A DNA stretch of 64,000 bases from Bacteroidales bacterium (GTDB lineage Bacteria > Bacteroidota > Bacteroidia > Bacteroidales > UBA4417): assembly GCA_016707785.1 (NCBI GenBank), contig JADJGZ010000005.1:186001-250000 (forward strand), given 5' to 3'. The position numbers were made by a program, and so were the translations under genes. Shown in pieces: positions 45,559-54,231 of the stretch. Each line of letters opens with the position of its first letter. Positions within the stretch are counted from its first letter, which is position 1. The notes under the pieces were generated by a model, which made no database searches, was not told where the DNA came from, and saw only the letters and a program-made list of their open reading frames with translations.

Positions 45559-47436
45559 ATGAAAACACCACTGGTTTATATTGAAGACGATAAGTGCAAA
45601 GCATGTTATGCATGCATTCGTACCTGTCCTGTCAAAGCCATCGAACTAAGGAATAATGATGATTTTCCACATATTGTTCCGGAAAGATGCATCGGATGTG
45701 GAAGTTGTCTTACAGTTTGCCATCCCGGTGCTATTTCATATTATGACTCCAGGGAAGAAACACGTGCTCTTCTGAAATCGTCACATAAGGTTGCAGCTGT
45801 TGTTGGACCAAGTATTTCCGGCGAATTCGACGATATCACTGATTACCGGAAATTTGTCAGGATGATCCTTGAAACAGGTTTCGATTATGTGCATGAATCT
45901 TCCTTCGGTGTTGACCTCGTTGCAAAGGAATACCGGGAGTTGATCTCCAATTTTCTTGGAAAGTACTATATACTTTCCAACTGTCCGCCAATGGTTTCAC
46001 TCATTGAGAAATACTATCCTCAGCTTATTGACAATCTTGCTCCTATTGTAACACCTATGATTGCAAGTGCCAAAGTGATGCATCAACTATATGGCCCTGA
46101 TATCAAGGTAGTTTATATAGGTCCTTGTATTGCCGCCAAAGAAGAAGCTGACCGATTCAAAGAAGAAGTCCGGGTAGATTCAGTGCTTACCTTCACTGAA
46201 CTACGGCAGCTTTTCGAAGAATATGGAATTAAGGAAAGCACCATCGAATATTCAGAATTCAACGAACCAATTGGGTATAAAGGTTCTTTATTCCCGGTCA
46301 GTAATGGAATCATTCAGGCCAGCGGTCTGAGCGAGGATATCCTCAATGGAAGCATTGTCACTATTGATGGACAGGATGAAGTGATGAGTGCTGTGAAACA
46401 ATTTGATGAAAGTATTGATTTTATTAAGAAAAACTTTAATGTCTTTTTCTGCCAGGGATGTATCATGGGACCAGGTACGACTCCCGGTGGAAAAAAGTTC
46501 AAGAGGCATACCCTGGTGACTGAATATGCCAACAAACGATTAACCAGCTTCAATAAAAAGAAGTGGGATCTTGAAATGGAGAAATTTGGAAACCTCGACC
46601 TTCACAGGGGATTTAAAGCCAATGACCAGCGACTTCCAATACCTTCCGAAGATAAGGTTGATGAAATCCTGAAAATCATTGAAAAACATGAAGATGGAGA
46701 GAACCTGGGATGCAAGGCATGCGGGTATGAATCCTGCCGGGACTTTGCTTCGGCAGTTGCCAATGGAATTGCCAGGACCGATATGTGTATTATGCACTCC
46801 CTGAAAAGTAAACAAGAGTACATCAGGACATTAAAAGTCACCAATGATAAACTAGCCCGAACTCAGCAAGCGCTTCAGGAATCTGAAAAGCGTGCTTTGA
46901 ATGAAAAACAGCTTGCCCAGGATGCACTGGAAACTACTCAAACCATGCTTAAAAAGCTTCCTACTGCAGTTGTAATCGTTGATGAAAACCTAAAAATCAT
47001 TGGATCTAATGAGAGTTTTGTAACAATTTTGGGTGAAGATGCTGTTGAAATCAATGAAATTATCCCCGGACTCATAGGTGCTGATCTTAAAACTCTCCTG
47101 CCTTTTCAGTTCTATAAGCTATTCACCTATGTTATCACCAGTGCCGATGATGTGCATGGCAGAGATGTGCATATTGATGATAAATTGTTGAATGTTACGA
47201 TCTTCAGTATTAAAAAGAATAAAATCGTCGGAGGGGTAATCAGGGACATGTACATGCCTGAAGTGAGAAAGGAAGAAGTGATTAGCCGGGTAACTGATGT
47301 AATAGATCAAAATCTCGAACTGGTGCAGCAAATCGCTTTTCTCTTAGGTGAAGGTGCCTCCAAAACAGAAAAGATGCTGAATTCAATCATTGAATCGCAT
47401 CGGTCAGGCGACACAGATAAAAAAACCGGGGTATAG
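45559..47436 (+). CDS. Hydrogenase-like sensor protein with C-terminal PAS domain
   Basis: 625 residues. Two [4Fe-4S] motifs (Cys13/16/19/23 and 44/47/50/54), hydrogenase-like domain (~75-335) with Cys142 (LSNCPP, relay Cys replaced by Asn141), Cys190 (IGPCIAAK) and FFCQGC (Cys298, Cys301: CX2C rather than the enzyme's CX3C). A 4-Cys cluster motif (Cys385/388/393/410) follows, then a coiled coil (~420-460) and a PAS domain (LPTAVVIVDENLKIIG, ~466-565). There is no kinase. Output is most likely through the SpoIIE phosphatase encoded 17 bases later. Intact H-cluster binding is doubtful. Confidence 0.9.
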   Translation: MKTPLVYIEDDKCKACYACIRTCPVKAIELRNNDDFPHIVPERCIGCGSCLTVCHPGAISYYDSREETRALLKSSHKVAAVVGPSISGEFDDITDYRKFVRMILETGFDYVHESSFGVDLVAKEYRELISNFLGKYYILSNCPPMVSLIEKYYPQLIDNLAPIVTPMIASAKVMHQLYGPDIKVVYIGPCIAAKEEADRFKEEVRVDSVLTFTELRQLFEEYGIKESTIEYSEFNEPIGYKGSLFPVSNGIIQASGLSEDILNGSIVTIDGQDEVMSAVKQFDESIDFIKKNFNVFFCQGCIMGPGTTPGGKKFKRHTLVTEYANKRLTSFNKKKWDLEMEKFGNLDLHRGFKANDQRLPIPSEDKVDEILKIIEKHEDGENLGCKACGYESCRDFASAVANGIARTDMCIMHSLKSKQEYIRTLKVTNDKLARTQQALQESEKRALNEKQLAQDALETTQTMLKKLPTAVVIVDENLKIIGSNESFVTILGEDAVEINEIIPGLIGADLKTLLPFQFYKLFTYVITSADDVHGRDVHIDDKLLNVTIFSIKKNKIVGGVIRDMYMPEVRKEEVISRVTDVIDQNLELVQQIAFLLGEGASKTEKMLNSIIESHRSGDTDKKTGV

Positions 47437-47453
47437 CAGGCCTAAATAACTCG

Positions 47454-48659
47454 ATGATAATCAATGAGCCTATGTCGGATAAGCAGTTTTATGTTGAAGT
47501 GAATGTGGTTCAGAAAAATCACGACCAGGAGAGAATCTGTGGTGATAAGTTCCTGTCGCGCCGAATCCATGAAGAAAACAGGATCATTGTTGTTTTATCT
47601 GATGGGATGGGACATGGTGTAAAAGCAAGCATGCTGTCGACACTTACTGCAACCATGGCTTTGAATTTTGCTGAAGAGCACAAGGAGGTGAATAAGATTG
47701 CCGAATTGATTATGAACACCCTTCCTGTATGCAGCGAGCGCCAAATGAGTTATTCGACCTTTACTATTGTAGATATAGAAATTGATGGAGTCACTACCAT
47801 ACTGGAATACGATAATCCTAAAGCAGCCATTATCCGGGACAATAAATTATTTGACCCGGGATGGCAGCATATAACGTTAACCTCCGAAAAAAACTCAGGC
47901 AAGGAACTCAGGACTTGCACATTTGATCACAAAAAGGAAGACCGGATCGTCTTTTGTTCCGATGGGGTTCCACAATCAGGGATGGGGAGCAATAAATTCC
48001 CTTTCGGATGGGGTTCCGAGAACTTCGAAAACTATATCCTCGAGCTTGTGAGTCATGAGTCAACAATTTCGGCACAACAACTAGCCGGGAAAGTGGTAAA
48101 CATTGCCAATCTGAATGATAATTACCACCCAAAGGATGATACCAGCTGTGTCGTTATCTATTTCAGGGATCCGAGGAAGTTATTGATTTGTACCGGTCCA
48201 CCTTATGAAGAAGTAAATGATGTAATCCTTTCTGAAGCTGTAAAAAGCTTTGAAGGAAAAAAAATCCTCTGCGGAGCAACAACAGGAGACATTATATCAA
48301 GAGAACTTAATCTGCCTATCATCGACAGCTTTGAATTCGATGATCCTGACCTGCCACCTGTTTCATTCATGGAAGGCATCGACCTTATCACGGAAGGCAT
48401 TCTCACCCTGGGAAAGGTAGCACAGATACTTAAAGATTATTCCCAAAAATACAAACTCAATAAAGGGCCTGCTGACCAGATCGTCAGGCTGCTTCTTGAA
48501 AGTGATGAAATTCATTTCATTATAGGAACCAGAATCAATATTGCTCACCAGGACCCCAGTCTGCCCGTAGAACTTGAAATCAGAAGAACGGTAGTTAAAA
48601 GAATTGCCAGACTTCTGGAGGAAAAATTCCTCAAAGAGGTGAAGACCCGGTTTATATGA
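47454..48659 (+). CDS. SpoIIE/RsbU-type PP2C serine phosphatase
   Basis: 401 residues. PP2C core ~10-235: VVLSDGMGHGVKASMLS (metal-binding Asp, G-x-G), DRIVFCSDGVPQSGMG and a final DDTSCVVIYF give the usual acidic metal ligands. A C-terminal ~165-residue domain (LLICTGPPYEE ... GTRINIAHQDP) is not recognised. Such phosphatases dephosphorylate anti-sigma-factor antagonists; neither antagonist nor anti-sigma factor is nearby. Follows the PAS-bearing hydrogenase-like protein by 17 bases, so the pair forms a sensor-effector unit. Confidence 0.88.
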   Translation: MIINEPMSDKQFYVEVNVVQKNHDQERICGDKFLSRRIHEENRIIVVLSDGMGHGVKASMLSTLTATMALNFAEEHKEVNKIAELIMNTLPVCSERQMSYSTFTIVDIEIDGVTTILEYDNPKAAIIRDNKLFDPGWQHITLTSEKNSGKELRTCTFDHKKEDRIVFCSDGVPQSGMGSNKFPFGWGSENFENYILELVSHESTISAQQLAGKVVNIANLNDNYHPKDDTSCVVIYFRDPRKLLICTGPPYEEVNDVILSEAVKSFEGKKILCGATTGDIISRELNLPIIDSFEFDDPDLPPVSFMEGIDLITEGILTLGKVAQILKDYSQKYKLNKGPADQIVRLLLESDEIHFIIGTRINIAHQDPSLPVELEIRRTVVKRIARLLEEKFLKEVKTRFI

Positions 48660-48706
48660 AAGAATGGCTTTACTATTTGCAATCGTGATTGATTTCTTTC
48701 TACTTT

Positions 48707-48714
48707 TACCTTTG
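48707..48714 (+). promoter_or_regulatory. -7 promoter box upstream of the DUF151 gene
   Basis: TACCTTTG matches TAnnTTTG, 72 bases before the GTG start at 48787. Confidence 0.4.
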
Positions 48715-48786
48715 TAACCCATTATCAGTTGATAACCTTATTCAGTTAAAGGTAACTGATTGATTAGTAATTAGAAGGAATTTAAA

Positions 48787-49362
48787 GTGCAGAAAATAGA
48801 ACTAACCATCCTTGGATTATCCTATAGTCAAACGCAGACTAATTCCTATGCGTTGATTCTCGGAGAGGTCAATGGAAAAAGAAGGTTGCCCATAGTGATT
48901 GGCCATTTTGAAGCCCAGGCGATAGCACTCGAACTTGAGAAGATGAAGCCTTCTCGTCCCTTGACACATGATCTGTTTAAAAGCTTTGCCGACACTTTTG
49001 GAATTAATATTGAAGAAGTGATTATCAATAAATTCCAGGAAGGCATCTTTTATGCTTTATTAATATGTAATGATGGAATTAAGGTTCATCCGATCGACTC
49101 CAGGACTTCTGATGGTATCGCTTTAGCCATCCGTTTTGGTTGTCCCATCTATACCTATGAACATATTATGGCACAGGCTGGAATCACCTATGAAGATGAT
49201 AATTCTGAATCCAGCAGTATTCAAGCACAACCCGATGAAATTGGAAATGAGTTCAGTTCGGTGAGTCTGGAAGAACTCAATGAAGAATTACAGAAAGCTG
49301 TTGAGAATGAAGAATATGAAAGGGCATCACTGATCAGGGATGAGATCAGGAAAAGAAGCTGA
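48787..49362 (+). CDS. Bifunctional-nuclease-family (DUF151) protein with UVR motif
   Basis: 191 residues from a GTG start; no ATG lies close and the first strand (QKIELTILGLSYSQT) is needed. The BFN/DUF151 domain fills ~1-130 (LPIVIGHFEAQAIALELE, DSRTSDGIALAIRFG). A UVR motif ends the protein (LEELNEELQKAVENEEYERA), the UvrB/UvrC-interaction helix pair. Plant homologues have nuclease activity; the bacterial role is unknown. Confidence 0.88.
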   Translation: MQKIELTILGLSYSQTQTNSYALILGEVNGKRRLPIVIGHFEAQAIALELEKMKPSRPLTHDLFKSFADTFGINIEEVIINKFQEGIFYALLICNDGIKVHPIDSRTSDGIALAIRFGCPIYTYEHIMAQAGITYEDDNSESSSIQAQPDEIGNEFSSVSLEELNEELQKAVENEEYERASLIRDEIRKRS

Positions 49363-49430
49363 TTTCAAGTGGCCCCTGTAGACATTACAAAGACTTCAAT
49401 AATATATACCAGAATTTTTAACATTTTTTT

Positions 49431-50684
49431 ATGAGTCTGAAGTTTCGTTTAACCATCATGAGTTTTCTCCAGTTCTTTGTTTGGGGGGCATGGCTCATCA
49501 CTATTGGCACTTACTGTTTCAATGCAAAAGGTTGGACAGGCGAACAATTTGGAGCCATTTTTTCCACGCTTGCCATCGCATCTCTATTCATGCCAGCCCT
49601 TACCGGTATTATCGCCGACAGGTGGATGAATGCCGAAAAACTTTATGGAGCTCTTCATATTTTATATGGGATAGTGTTATTCTTTGTACCTCAGGTGAAT
49701 GATCCTGATACGCTATATTATGTCATCCTGCTGGCGATGATCTTTTATATGCCTACCATTTCCCTGTCTAATTCCATCGCATATACGATATTGAAGAACA
49801 ACAATTTTAATGTGGTAAAGGACTTTCCTCCCATCAGGGTATGGGGAACCATCGGGTTTATTGTTGCCATGTGGATCACCAATCTTTCGGGAAGTAAGGC
49901 TAATTCCAATCAATTTATTATAGCAGCTTTTGTAGCCATTGCTTTAGGGATTTATTCCTTCACCCTTCCCAAATGTCCGCCTCAGAAAGCCATTTCGAAA
50001 GATGCCCCTTTGTTGGAACAACTTGGGCTGAATGCCATCAAACTTTTTGCCAATTACAAAATGGCATTGTTTTTCATATTCTCCATGTTCCTGGGAGCAG
50101 CCTTGCAACTAACCAATATGTACGGTGATTCATTTCTGGATGATTTCAAAAGAATACCTGAATATGCTGACTCATTTGTAGTTAAGTATTCTACCATTAT
50201 TATGTCGATATCCCAGATCTCTGAAACTGTATTTATTCTTACCATTCCATTTTTCCTCAGGCATTTCGGCATCAAGAAAGTTATGCTGTTTTCAATGATT
50301 GCATGGGTCCTGCGCTTTGGTTTATTTGCCTATGGTGATCCAGCTGGTGGTTTGTGGATGATCATTCTTTCCTGCATCATTTATGGAATGGCATTTGATT
50401 TTTTCAACATTTCAGGTTCATTATTTGTTGAAACACAGAGCAATCCATCCATTCGTGCCAGTGCGCAAGGACTCTTCATGATGATGACTAACGGGGTTGG
50501 TGCTTTCCTGGGAAGCAGAGTCAGTGGTGTTGTTATTGATAAATACTACAGATCTGCTGATGGACTCAACTGGCAGGGAATATGGCAATCATTCTCCATT
50601 TACGCACTGGTGATTGCAGTATTATTCTTCTTCCTTTTCAAACACAAACATGATCCAAAAGCGCTAACTACAATTAGTCATTAG
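49431..50684 (+). CDS. MFS nucleoside permease (NupG/XapB-like)
   Basis: 417 residues with about 12 transmembrane segments. The start SLKFRLTIMSFLQFFVWGAWLI is characteristic of the nucleoside:H+ symporter family, with GIIADRWMNAEKL as the loop 2-3 motif. Expected to import nucleosides through the inner membrane. It lies upstream of thyA and folA, which fits pyrimidine supply, but an own promoter for thyA is visible so they may be separate. Confidence 0.9.
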   Translation: MSLKFRLTIMSFLQFFVWGAWLITIGTYCFNAKGWTGEQFGAIFSTLAIASLFMPALTGIIADRWMNAEKLYGALHILYGIVLFFVPQVNDPDTLYYVILLAMIFYMPTISLSNSIAYTILKNNNFNVVKDFPPIRVWGTIGFIVAMWITNLSGSKANSNQFIIAAFVAIALGIYSFTLPKCPPQKAISKDAPLLEQLGLNAIKLFANYKMALFFIFSMFLGAALQLTNMYGDSFLDDFKRIPEYADSFVVKYSTIIMSISQISETVFILTIPFFLRHFGIKKVMLFSMIAWVLRFGLFAYGDPAGGLWMIILSCIIYGMAFDFFNISGSLFVETQSNPSIRASAQGLFMMMTNGVGAFLGSRVSGVVIDKYYRSADGLNWQGIWQSFSIYALVIAVLFFFLFKHKHDPKALTTISH

Positions 50685-50759
50685 AAAACCAAATCCTTTA
50701 AGTCTATTGATCCTCAGGATGAATGATTCATTGAAGCCATCCAGCTCAAGAACTGTTTA

Positions 50760-50767
50760 TAACTTTG
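50760..50767 (+). promoter_or_regulatory. -7 promoter box upstream of thyA
   Basis: TAACTTTG fits TAnnTTTG and lies 113 bases before the thyA start. No -33 TTG at usual spacing. Confidence 0.35.
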
Positions 50768-50880
50768 TAAAAGTTGAATTCTGAGCAAGAGGGAATTTTA
50801 GCATTTTTGAATAGGTATTTAATTACCGGATTTTCCGGTGAAGGTTTTCTATGTGAATCATTTACAATAGGCAGGAAAAG

Positions 50881-51354
50881 ATGAAACAGTATCTCGATTT
50901 ACTCAGACATGTGAAAGAGCATGGTACTTTTAAAGCAGATCGAACCGGGACAGGCACCAAAAGTGTTTTTGGTTACCAAATGCGATTTGACCTGTCAGAA
51001 GGATTTCCGGCAGTGACCACCAAGAAACTACATCTCAGATCCATTATTCATGAATTATTATGGTTCCTTCAAGGTGAGACTAATACTCAATACCTTCATG
51101 ATCATAAGGTTACCATTTGGGATGAGTGGGCAGATGAAAACGGTGACCTGGGGCCTATATATGGCTATCAATGGAGAAATTGGCCCGATGGAGAAGGCAG
51201 AAATATTGACCAGATTACCCAGCTGATTGAAATGATCAGGAAGAATCCTGATTCCAGAAGGATGATGGTTAGTGCCTGGAATGTTGGTCAAATAGAGAAA
51301 ATGGCCCTGCCTCCCTGCCATGTGCTATTCCAGTTTTACGATTTTGATGTTTGA
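50881..51354 (+). pseudogene. thyA: Thymidylate synthase, 3' ~40 percent replaced by simple repeats
   Basis: 157 residues of a normally ~264-residue enzyme. The start to the active-site region is perfect: FKADRTGTGT, FPAVTTKKLH, IHELLWFLQGETN, IWDEWADENGDLGPIYGYQWR and MALPPCHVLFQFY with the catalytic Cys. The frame then runs straight into a 7-bp repeat (TGATGTT/GGATGTY units, 51345-51379) and stops inside it. The conserved QRSxDxxLGxPFN dUMP-binding segment and everything after are absent in all frames to folA. As written the product cannot make dTMP. Either a real disruption or an assembly fault. Confidence 0.85.
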
Positions 51355-51640
51355 TGTCGGATGTTTGATGTGGGATGTAGGATTCCTTCTTAATTCTGAA
51401 TTCGTTAATCTTCAATCGTTAATCAAATTCGCTCTTGAATTTAGATTGTCGAGGGGGGGGGGGGGGGGGGGGTGGCGGATGGCTAATGTGGGATGGTTAA
51501 TGGCTGTAGTCTGCCGTATTTTCTCATTGAAAATTGTAACATTCCCTCTATCAGGTGGGTTTCAGCGCACAGCACTCAGAGCCAAAGGCTCCCCTTCGGG
51601 GCACTCAGCACTCAGCACCTGCCTATGGATGAAATTTGGG
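51345..51640. repeat. Simple-repeat island with 20-G tract, abutting thyA
   Basis: Contents in order: five 7-bp units (51345-51379), an AT-rich TTCGTTAATC pair, a run of 20 G (51453-51472), GGATGG/TTAATGGC words, and at 51565-51619 a segment with GAGCC-aaa-GGCTC and CCCC-ttc-GGGG hairpins and CAGCACT repeats. The last segment is the reverse complement of much of 2464-2517. The 362-base gap to folA otherwise holds only the folA promoter. Confidence 0.8.
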
Positions 51641-51680
51641 CTGGCGTGCGGTTGAGACCTGAGACATATCCAGAAGTAAC

Positions 51681-51688
51681 TATATTTG
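51681..51688 (+). promoter_or_regulatory. folA -7 promoter box
   Basis: TATATTTG fits TAnnTTTG. It lies 29 bases before the ATG at 51717 but only 5 before the ATG at 51693, which favours 51717 as the folA start. Confidence 0.45.
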
Positions 51689-51716
51689 CTAAATGCAAAC
51701 CAAAGAAAATCCGGAG

Positions 51717-52223
51717 ATGAAGCCTATCATATCGATCATAGTCGCAATAGCCAGCAATAATGCCATTGGCAAGGACAATCAATTATTATGGCATATACCG
51801 GAAGACCTGAAAAGGTTTAAAAAGCTCACCACCGGGCATACTATTGTGATGGGGAAGCGCACTTTTGAATCACTGCCTATTCGTCCTTTGCCCAATCGCA
51901 GGAGTGTGGTTATAACAGATATCCCTGGGGAACAAATTGAGGGATGTGTGATGGCCTATTCTATCGAAGATGCCATTAGCAAAATGGAGCCAGGTGCTGA
52001 AAATTTTATTATCGGAGGGGGATCTGTATACCGGCAATTCTTGCCTGTATCTGACAAACTTTATTTAACACTCGTGCAAAAGGATTTTGAAGCAGATACA
52101 TTTTTCCCGGAAATTGATTTTGAAGAATGGAATATAAATTTCCAGGAAGAGGGGAAATTGGAAGAGCTTTCCTTCACCTATATGGATCTTGAAAGAAAAA
52201 GACAGGGTGGAAACCTAAAATAG
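51717..52223 (+). CDS. folA: Dihydrofolate reductase
   Basis: 168 residues from the ATG at 51717, chosen over 51693 because of promoter position and because MKPIISIIVAIASNNAIG is the standard N-terminus. Visible family motifs: NAIGKDNQLLWHIPEDL (Trp and Asp/Glu of the active site; here PEDL), TIVMGKRTFESLP, RRSVVIT and FIIGGGSVYRQF. Reduces dihydrofolate, which thymidylate synthase regenerates as a by-product. It is next to the broken thyA, the usual pairing. Confidence 0.94.
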   Translation: MKPIISIIVAIASNNAIGKDNQLLWHIPEDLKRFKKLTTGHTIVMGKRTFESLPIRPLPNRRSVVITDIPGEQIEGCVMAYSIEDAISKMEPGAENFIIGGGSVYRQFLPVSDKLYLTLVQKDFEADTFFPEIDFEEWNINFQEEGKLEELSFTYMDLERKRQGGNLK

Positions 52224-52233
52224 CTTCCACCCT
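52204..52233 (+). terminator. Hairpin overlapping the folA stop
   Basis: AGGGTGGAA / TTCCACCCT, 9-bp perfect stem with a 12-base loop; the folA stop codon lies in the loop. No T run follows, so it may work as a weak terminator for the converging genes. Confidence 0.45.
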
Positions 52234-52289
52234 ATCGACCTAACAACTAAAAACAAAACTTCTCTTCCTACTCATATATTAACCTTCTA

Positions 52290-53798
52290 TTAATTAGAAG
52301 GAAATAAAGCTTTTACAAAATTACAGGCATTCACCTCAATCAGATTCACATCTTCAATATCAACAACTCCATCACCATCACTGTCGGATGGGAAATAACC
52401 CGTTGCAGAGGATATGGCCGCATTATCGCTAATAATGAGATCTGCACCGTCAATCAGGTTATCCTGGTCAATATCACCAGTAAAAAGAGCCCATTTCCCG
52501 TCACTTAGCATGATTTGATTTGAGCCATAAGCCTTTCCGGCAATATCAGTAAAGCTATAATCAACTATCCCGCCCGAGAATGATACCGGAACTGATGAAG
52601 TGACTGAAATACTGTTTCTGTGTTTTATAGTAATAAAATACTCGCTATTGAATTCAGAAGGAACTATAAGGGTTGCAGAACCATCTGTATGTAAATTAAT
52701 GTTCTGACCTGTAAAAACAACATTGTTGTAATCAATGGATGAATGTAATTCTACATTTACACGATCCGCAATACCATTCCCAAAGGCACTTCCCGCCCCA
52801 TCTGAAGCTTCTCTCATACTTTCTGAGCCAATGTAAAGCCCTTGCAGAAAAAGTTCAAGATTAAGAGTTTTACCGCATAATCCGGGCACATCCGCTATTA
52901 CGGAACCGTTGGTATAATATGTTGCTTGCGGGAGGTCATTCAAAACTGCATAATTGGGTGGAGGTCCGGAATACTGGCAAGAGCTTCCATTGTCAATCCA
53001 TGTCAGATTGGTAGATCCTCCATTGAATATAAAATCAAGGGAGGTCAGGATACTTCCCGATTGAATGCTAATCCCATTTCCTCCGGCAGGTGCTAAACCC
53101 TGGATCAAAAGATGACCTGGTGCTCCAACTGTGACATTTAGCCCGGGGTATGTTGATGAAACCGCCGCTCCCTGATAAGTAACTACAGCCGGGTCATACT
53201 GGAGTTCGAGTGCAACAGAGCCAATATAACTGAAATTATTGACAATCACAGGAACTGAAATGAGCGACCCCGGGCAGGCTATGACAGGAGGAATAATGGT
53301 TTGAGGGGCATTGGGGGAAAGGATTCCCACAGATCCATTAATGTAGAAATCATTGGTTGGCTGATCGAGTAAAACAATTGAATTGATATCACTATACTTA
53401 CAAGAATTCCCGTTATCAAACCAGGACAAAGAAGTGGATCCAATTCCAACTTGTGAAAAAGAAATATTAAATAAGACCGCATCATCAGGCAGGGAAACAT
53501 TGGAAGAATGATACCATCCCAGGCTTACCACCCCAGGCACACTTGTCACGTTGTAATTTAATGAGCCAGGTAATCCAGGCCCTTTCGTAACCAGGGTTGC
53601 AACAACAACTGATGGGTTATAAGTCAGCCGAAGGTTGCAACTTGCCACATTATTAAAGTCTGTAACAGTTACAGGCAATACAAACTGCTGATCGAATGTC
53701 AGCAAACTACCAGCTGTTGTATAAGGTGCAAATTGTGCGCTTGCTCCAATTTGAAATAAGCAAAAAAGGAACAAAATAAATATGGAATAATTTTTCAT
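52290..53798 (-). CDS. Secreted protein with two cohesin-like domains and a dockerin-like C-terminus
   Basis: 502 residues. Signal peptide ends GASAQ (~21). Two cohesin-like beta-sandwiches: ~22-155 (SCNLRLTYNPSVVVATLV ... WFDNGNSCKYSDI) and ~165-295 (GSVALELQYDPAVVTYQG ... WIDNGSSCQYSG). After a spacer, ~440-490 carries two Ca-binding dockerin repeats: DIDQDNLIDGADLIISDN and DSDGDGVVDIEDVNLIEVN. There is no T9SS sorting domain, so it may be retained by cohesin-dockerin contact with its neighbours; that is inference. The N-terminal pair is clearly paralogous to that of the gene at 54232. Confidence 0.82.
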   Translation of the reverse strand: MKNYSIFILFLFCLFQIGASAQFAPYTTAGSLLTFDQQFVLPVTVTDFNNVASCNLRLTYNPSVVVATLVTKGPGLPGSLNYNVTSVPGVVSLGWYHSSNVSLPDDAVLFNISFSQVGIGSTSLSWFDNGNSCKYSDINSIVLLDQPTNDFYINGSVGILSPNAPQTIIPPVIACPGSLISVPVIVNNFSYIGSVALELQYDPAVVTYQGAAVSSTYPGLNVTVGAPGHLLIQGLAPAGGNGISIQSGSILTSLDFIFNGGSTNLTWIDNGSSCQYSGPPPNYAVLNDLPQATYYTNGSVIADVPGLCGKTLNLELFLQGLYIGSESMREASDGAGSAFGNGIADRVNVELHSSIDYNNVVFTGQNINLHTDGSATLIVPSEFNSEYFITIKHRNSISVTSSVPVSFSGGIVDYSFTDIAGKAYGSNQIMLSDGKWALFTGDIDQDNLIDGADLIISDNAAISSATGYFPSDSDGDGVVDIEDVNLIEVNACNFVKALFPSN

Positions 53799-53965
53799 GA
53801 TTTGAGTGTATTGAGTGAGGAGAGCTTGTTATTCCAATGTTGTACTTACTCCATGAGCCATGCTGATCCTAAACCTAATTTTTCAAAAGCAATACGGACA
53901 CTGATTTGAATGAAGAGGGGAAAATACTCCTCCCCATTTCAAAACAGATAGACTTATTAAGAATC

Positions 53966-54208
53966 CTAAGTAGATTTCTTATGACTAATATTACGCATCT
54001 TCATGTAGCCATAAGCAATCCCTAAGGTTATCAATATACTTACACCTCCATTCAAAGGAGCATTACAAGTGCCATTTCCCGGATCATTATTATCTAATAA
54101 ACCATGTTCAGCAGGTGGATGGGGAGGTGCCTGTGCCATTAAAGTGGTGAGCCCGGCAAACAGCAGAAAAATTACAATTACGAGGGAAATATTGACTATG
54201 CGTTTCAT
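53966..54208 (-). CDS. Small PID-CTERM-like membrane protein
   Basis: 80 residues: signal peptide (FAGLTTLMAQ, ~26), a Pro/Gly/Asn-rich linker (APPHPPAEHG), then NAPLNGGVSILITLGIAYGY as a C-terminal hydrophobic stretch followed by a basic tail MKMRNISHKK. This P-[IL]-[DN]-G-G plus helix plus basic end resembles the PID-CTERM sorting signals of Bacteroidota. It lies 23 bases downstream of a cohesin protein gene on the same strand. Function unknown. Confidence 0.65.
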   Translation of the reverse strand: MKRIVNISLVIVIFLLFAGLTTLMAQAPPHPPAEHGLLDNNDPGNGTCNAPLNGGVSILITLGIAYGYMKMRNISHKKST

Positions 54209-54231
54209 ATTAGTAAGTATTTAAGTCAGAA

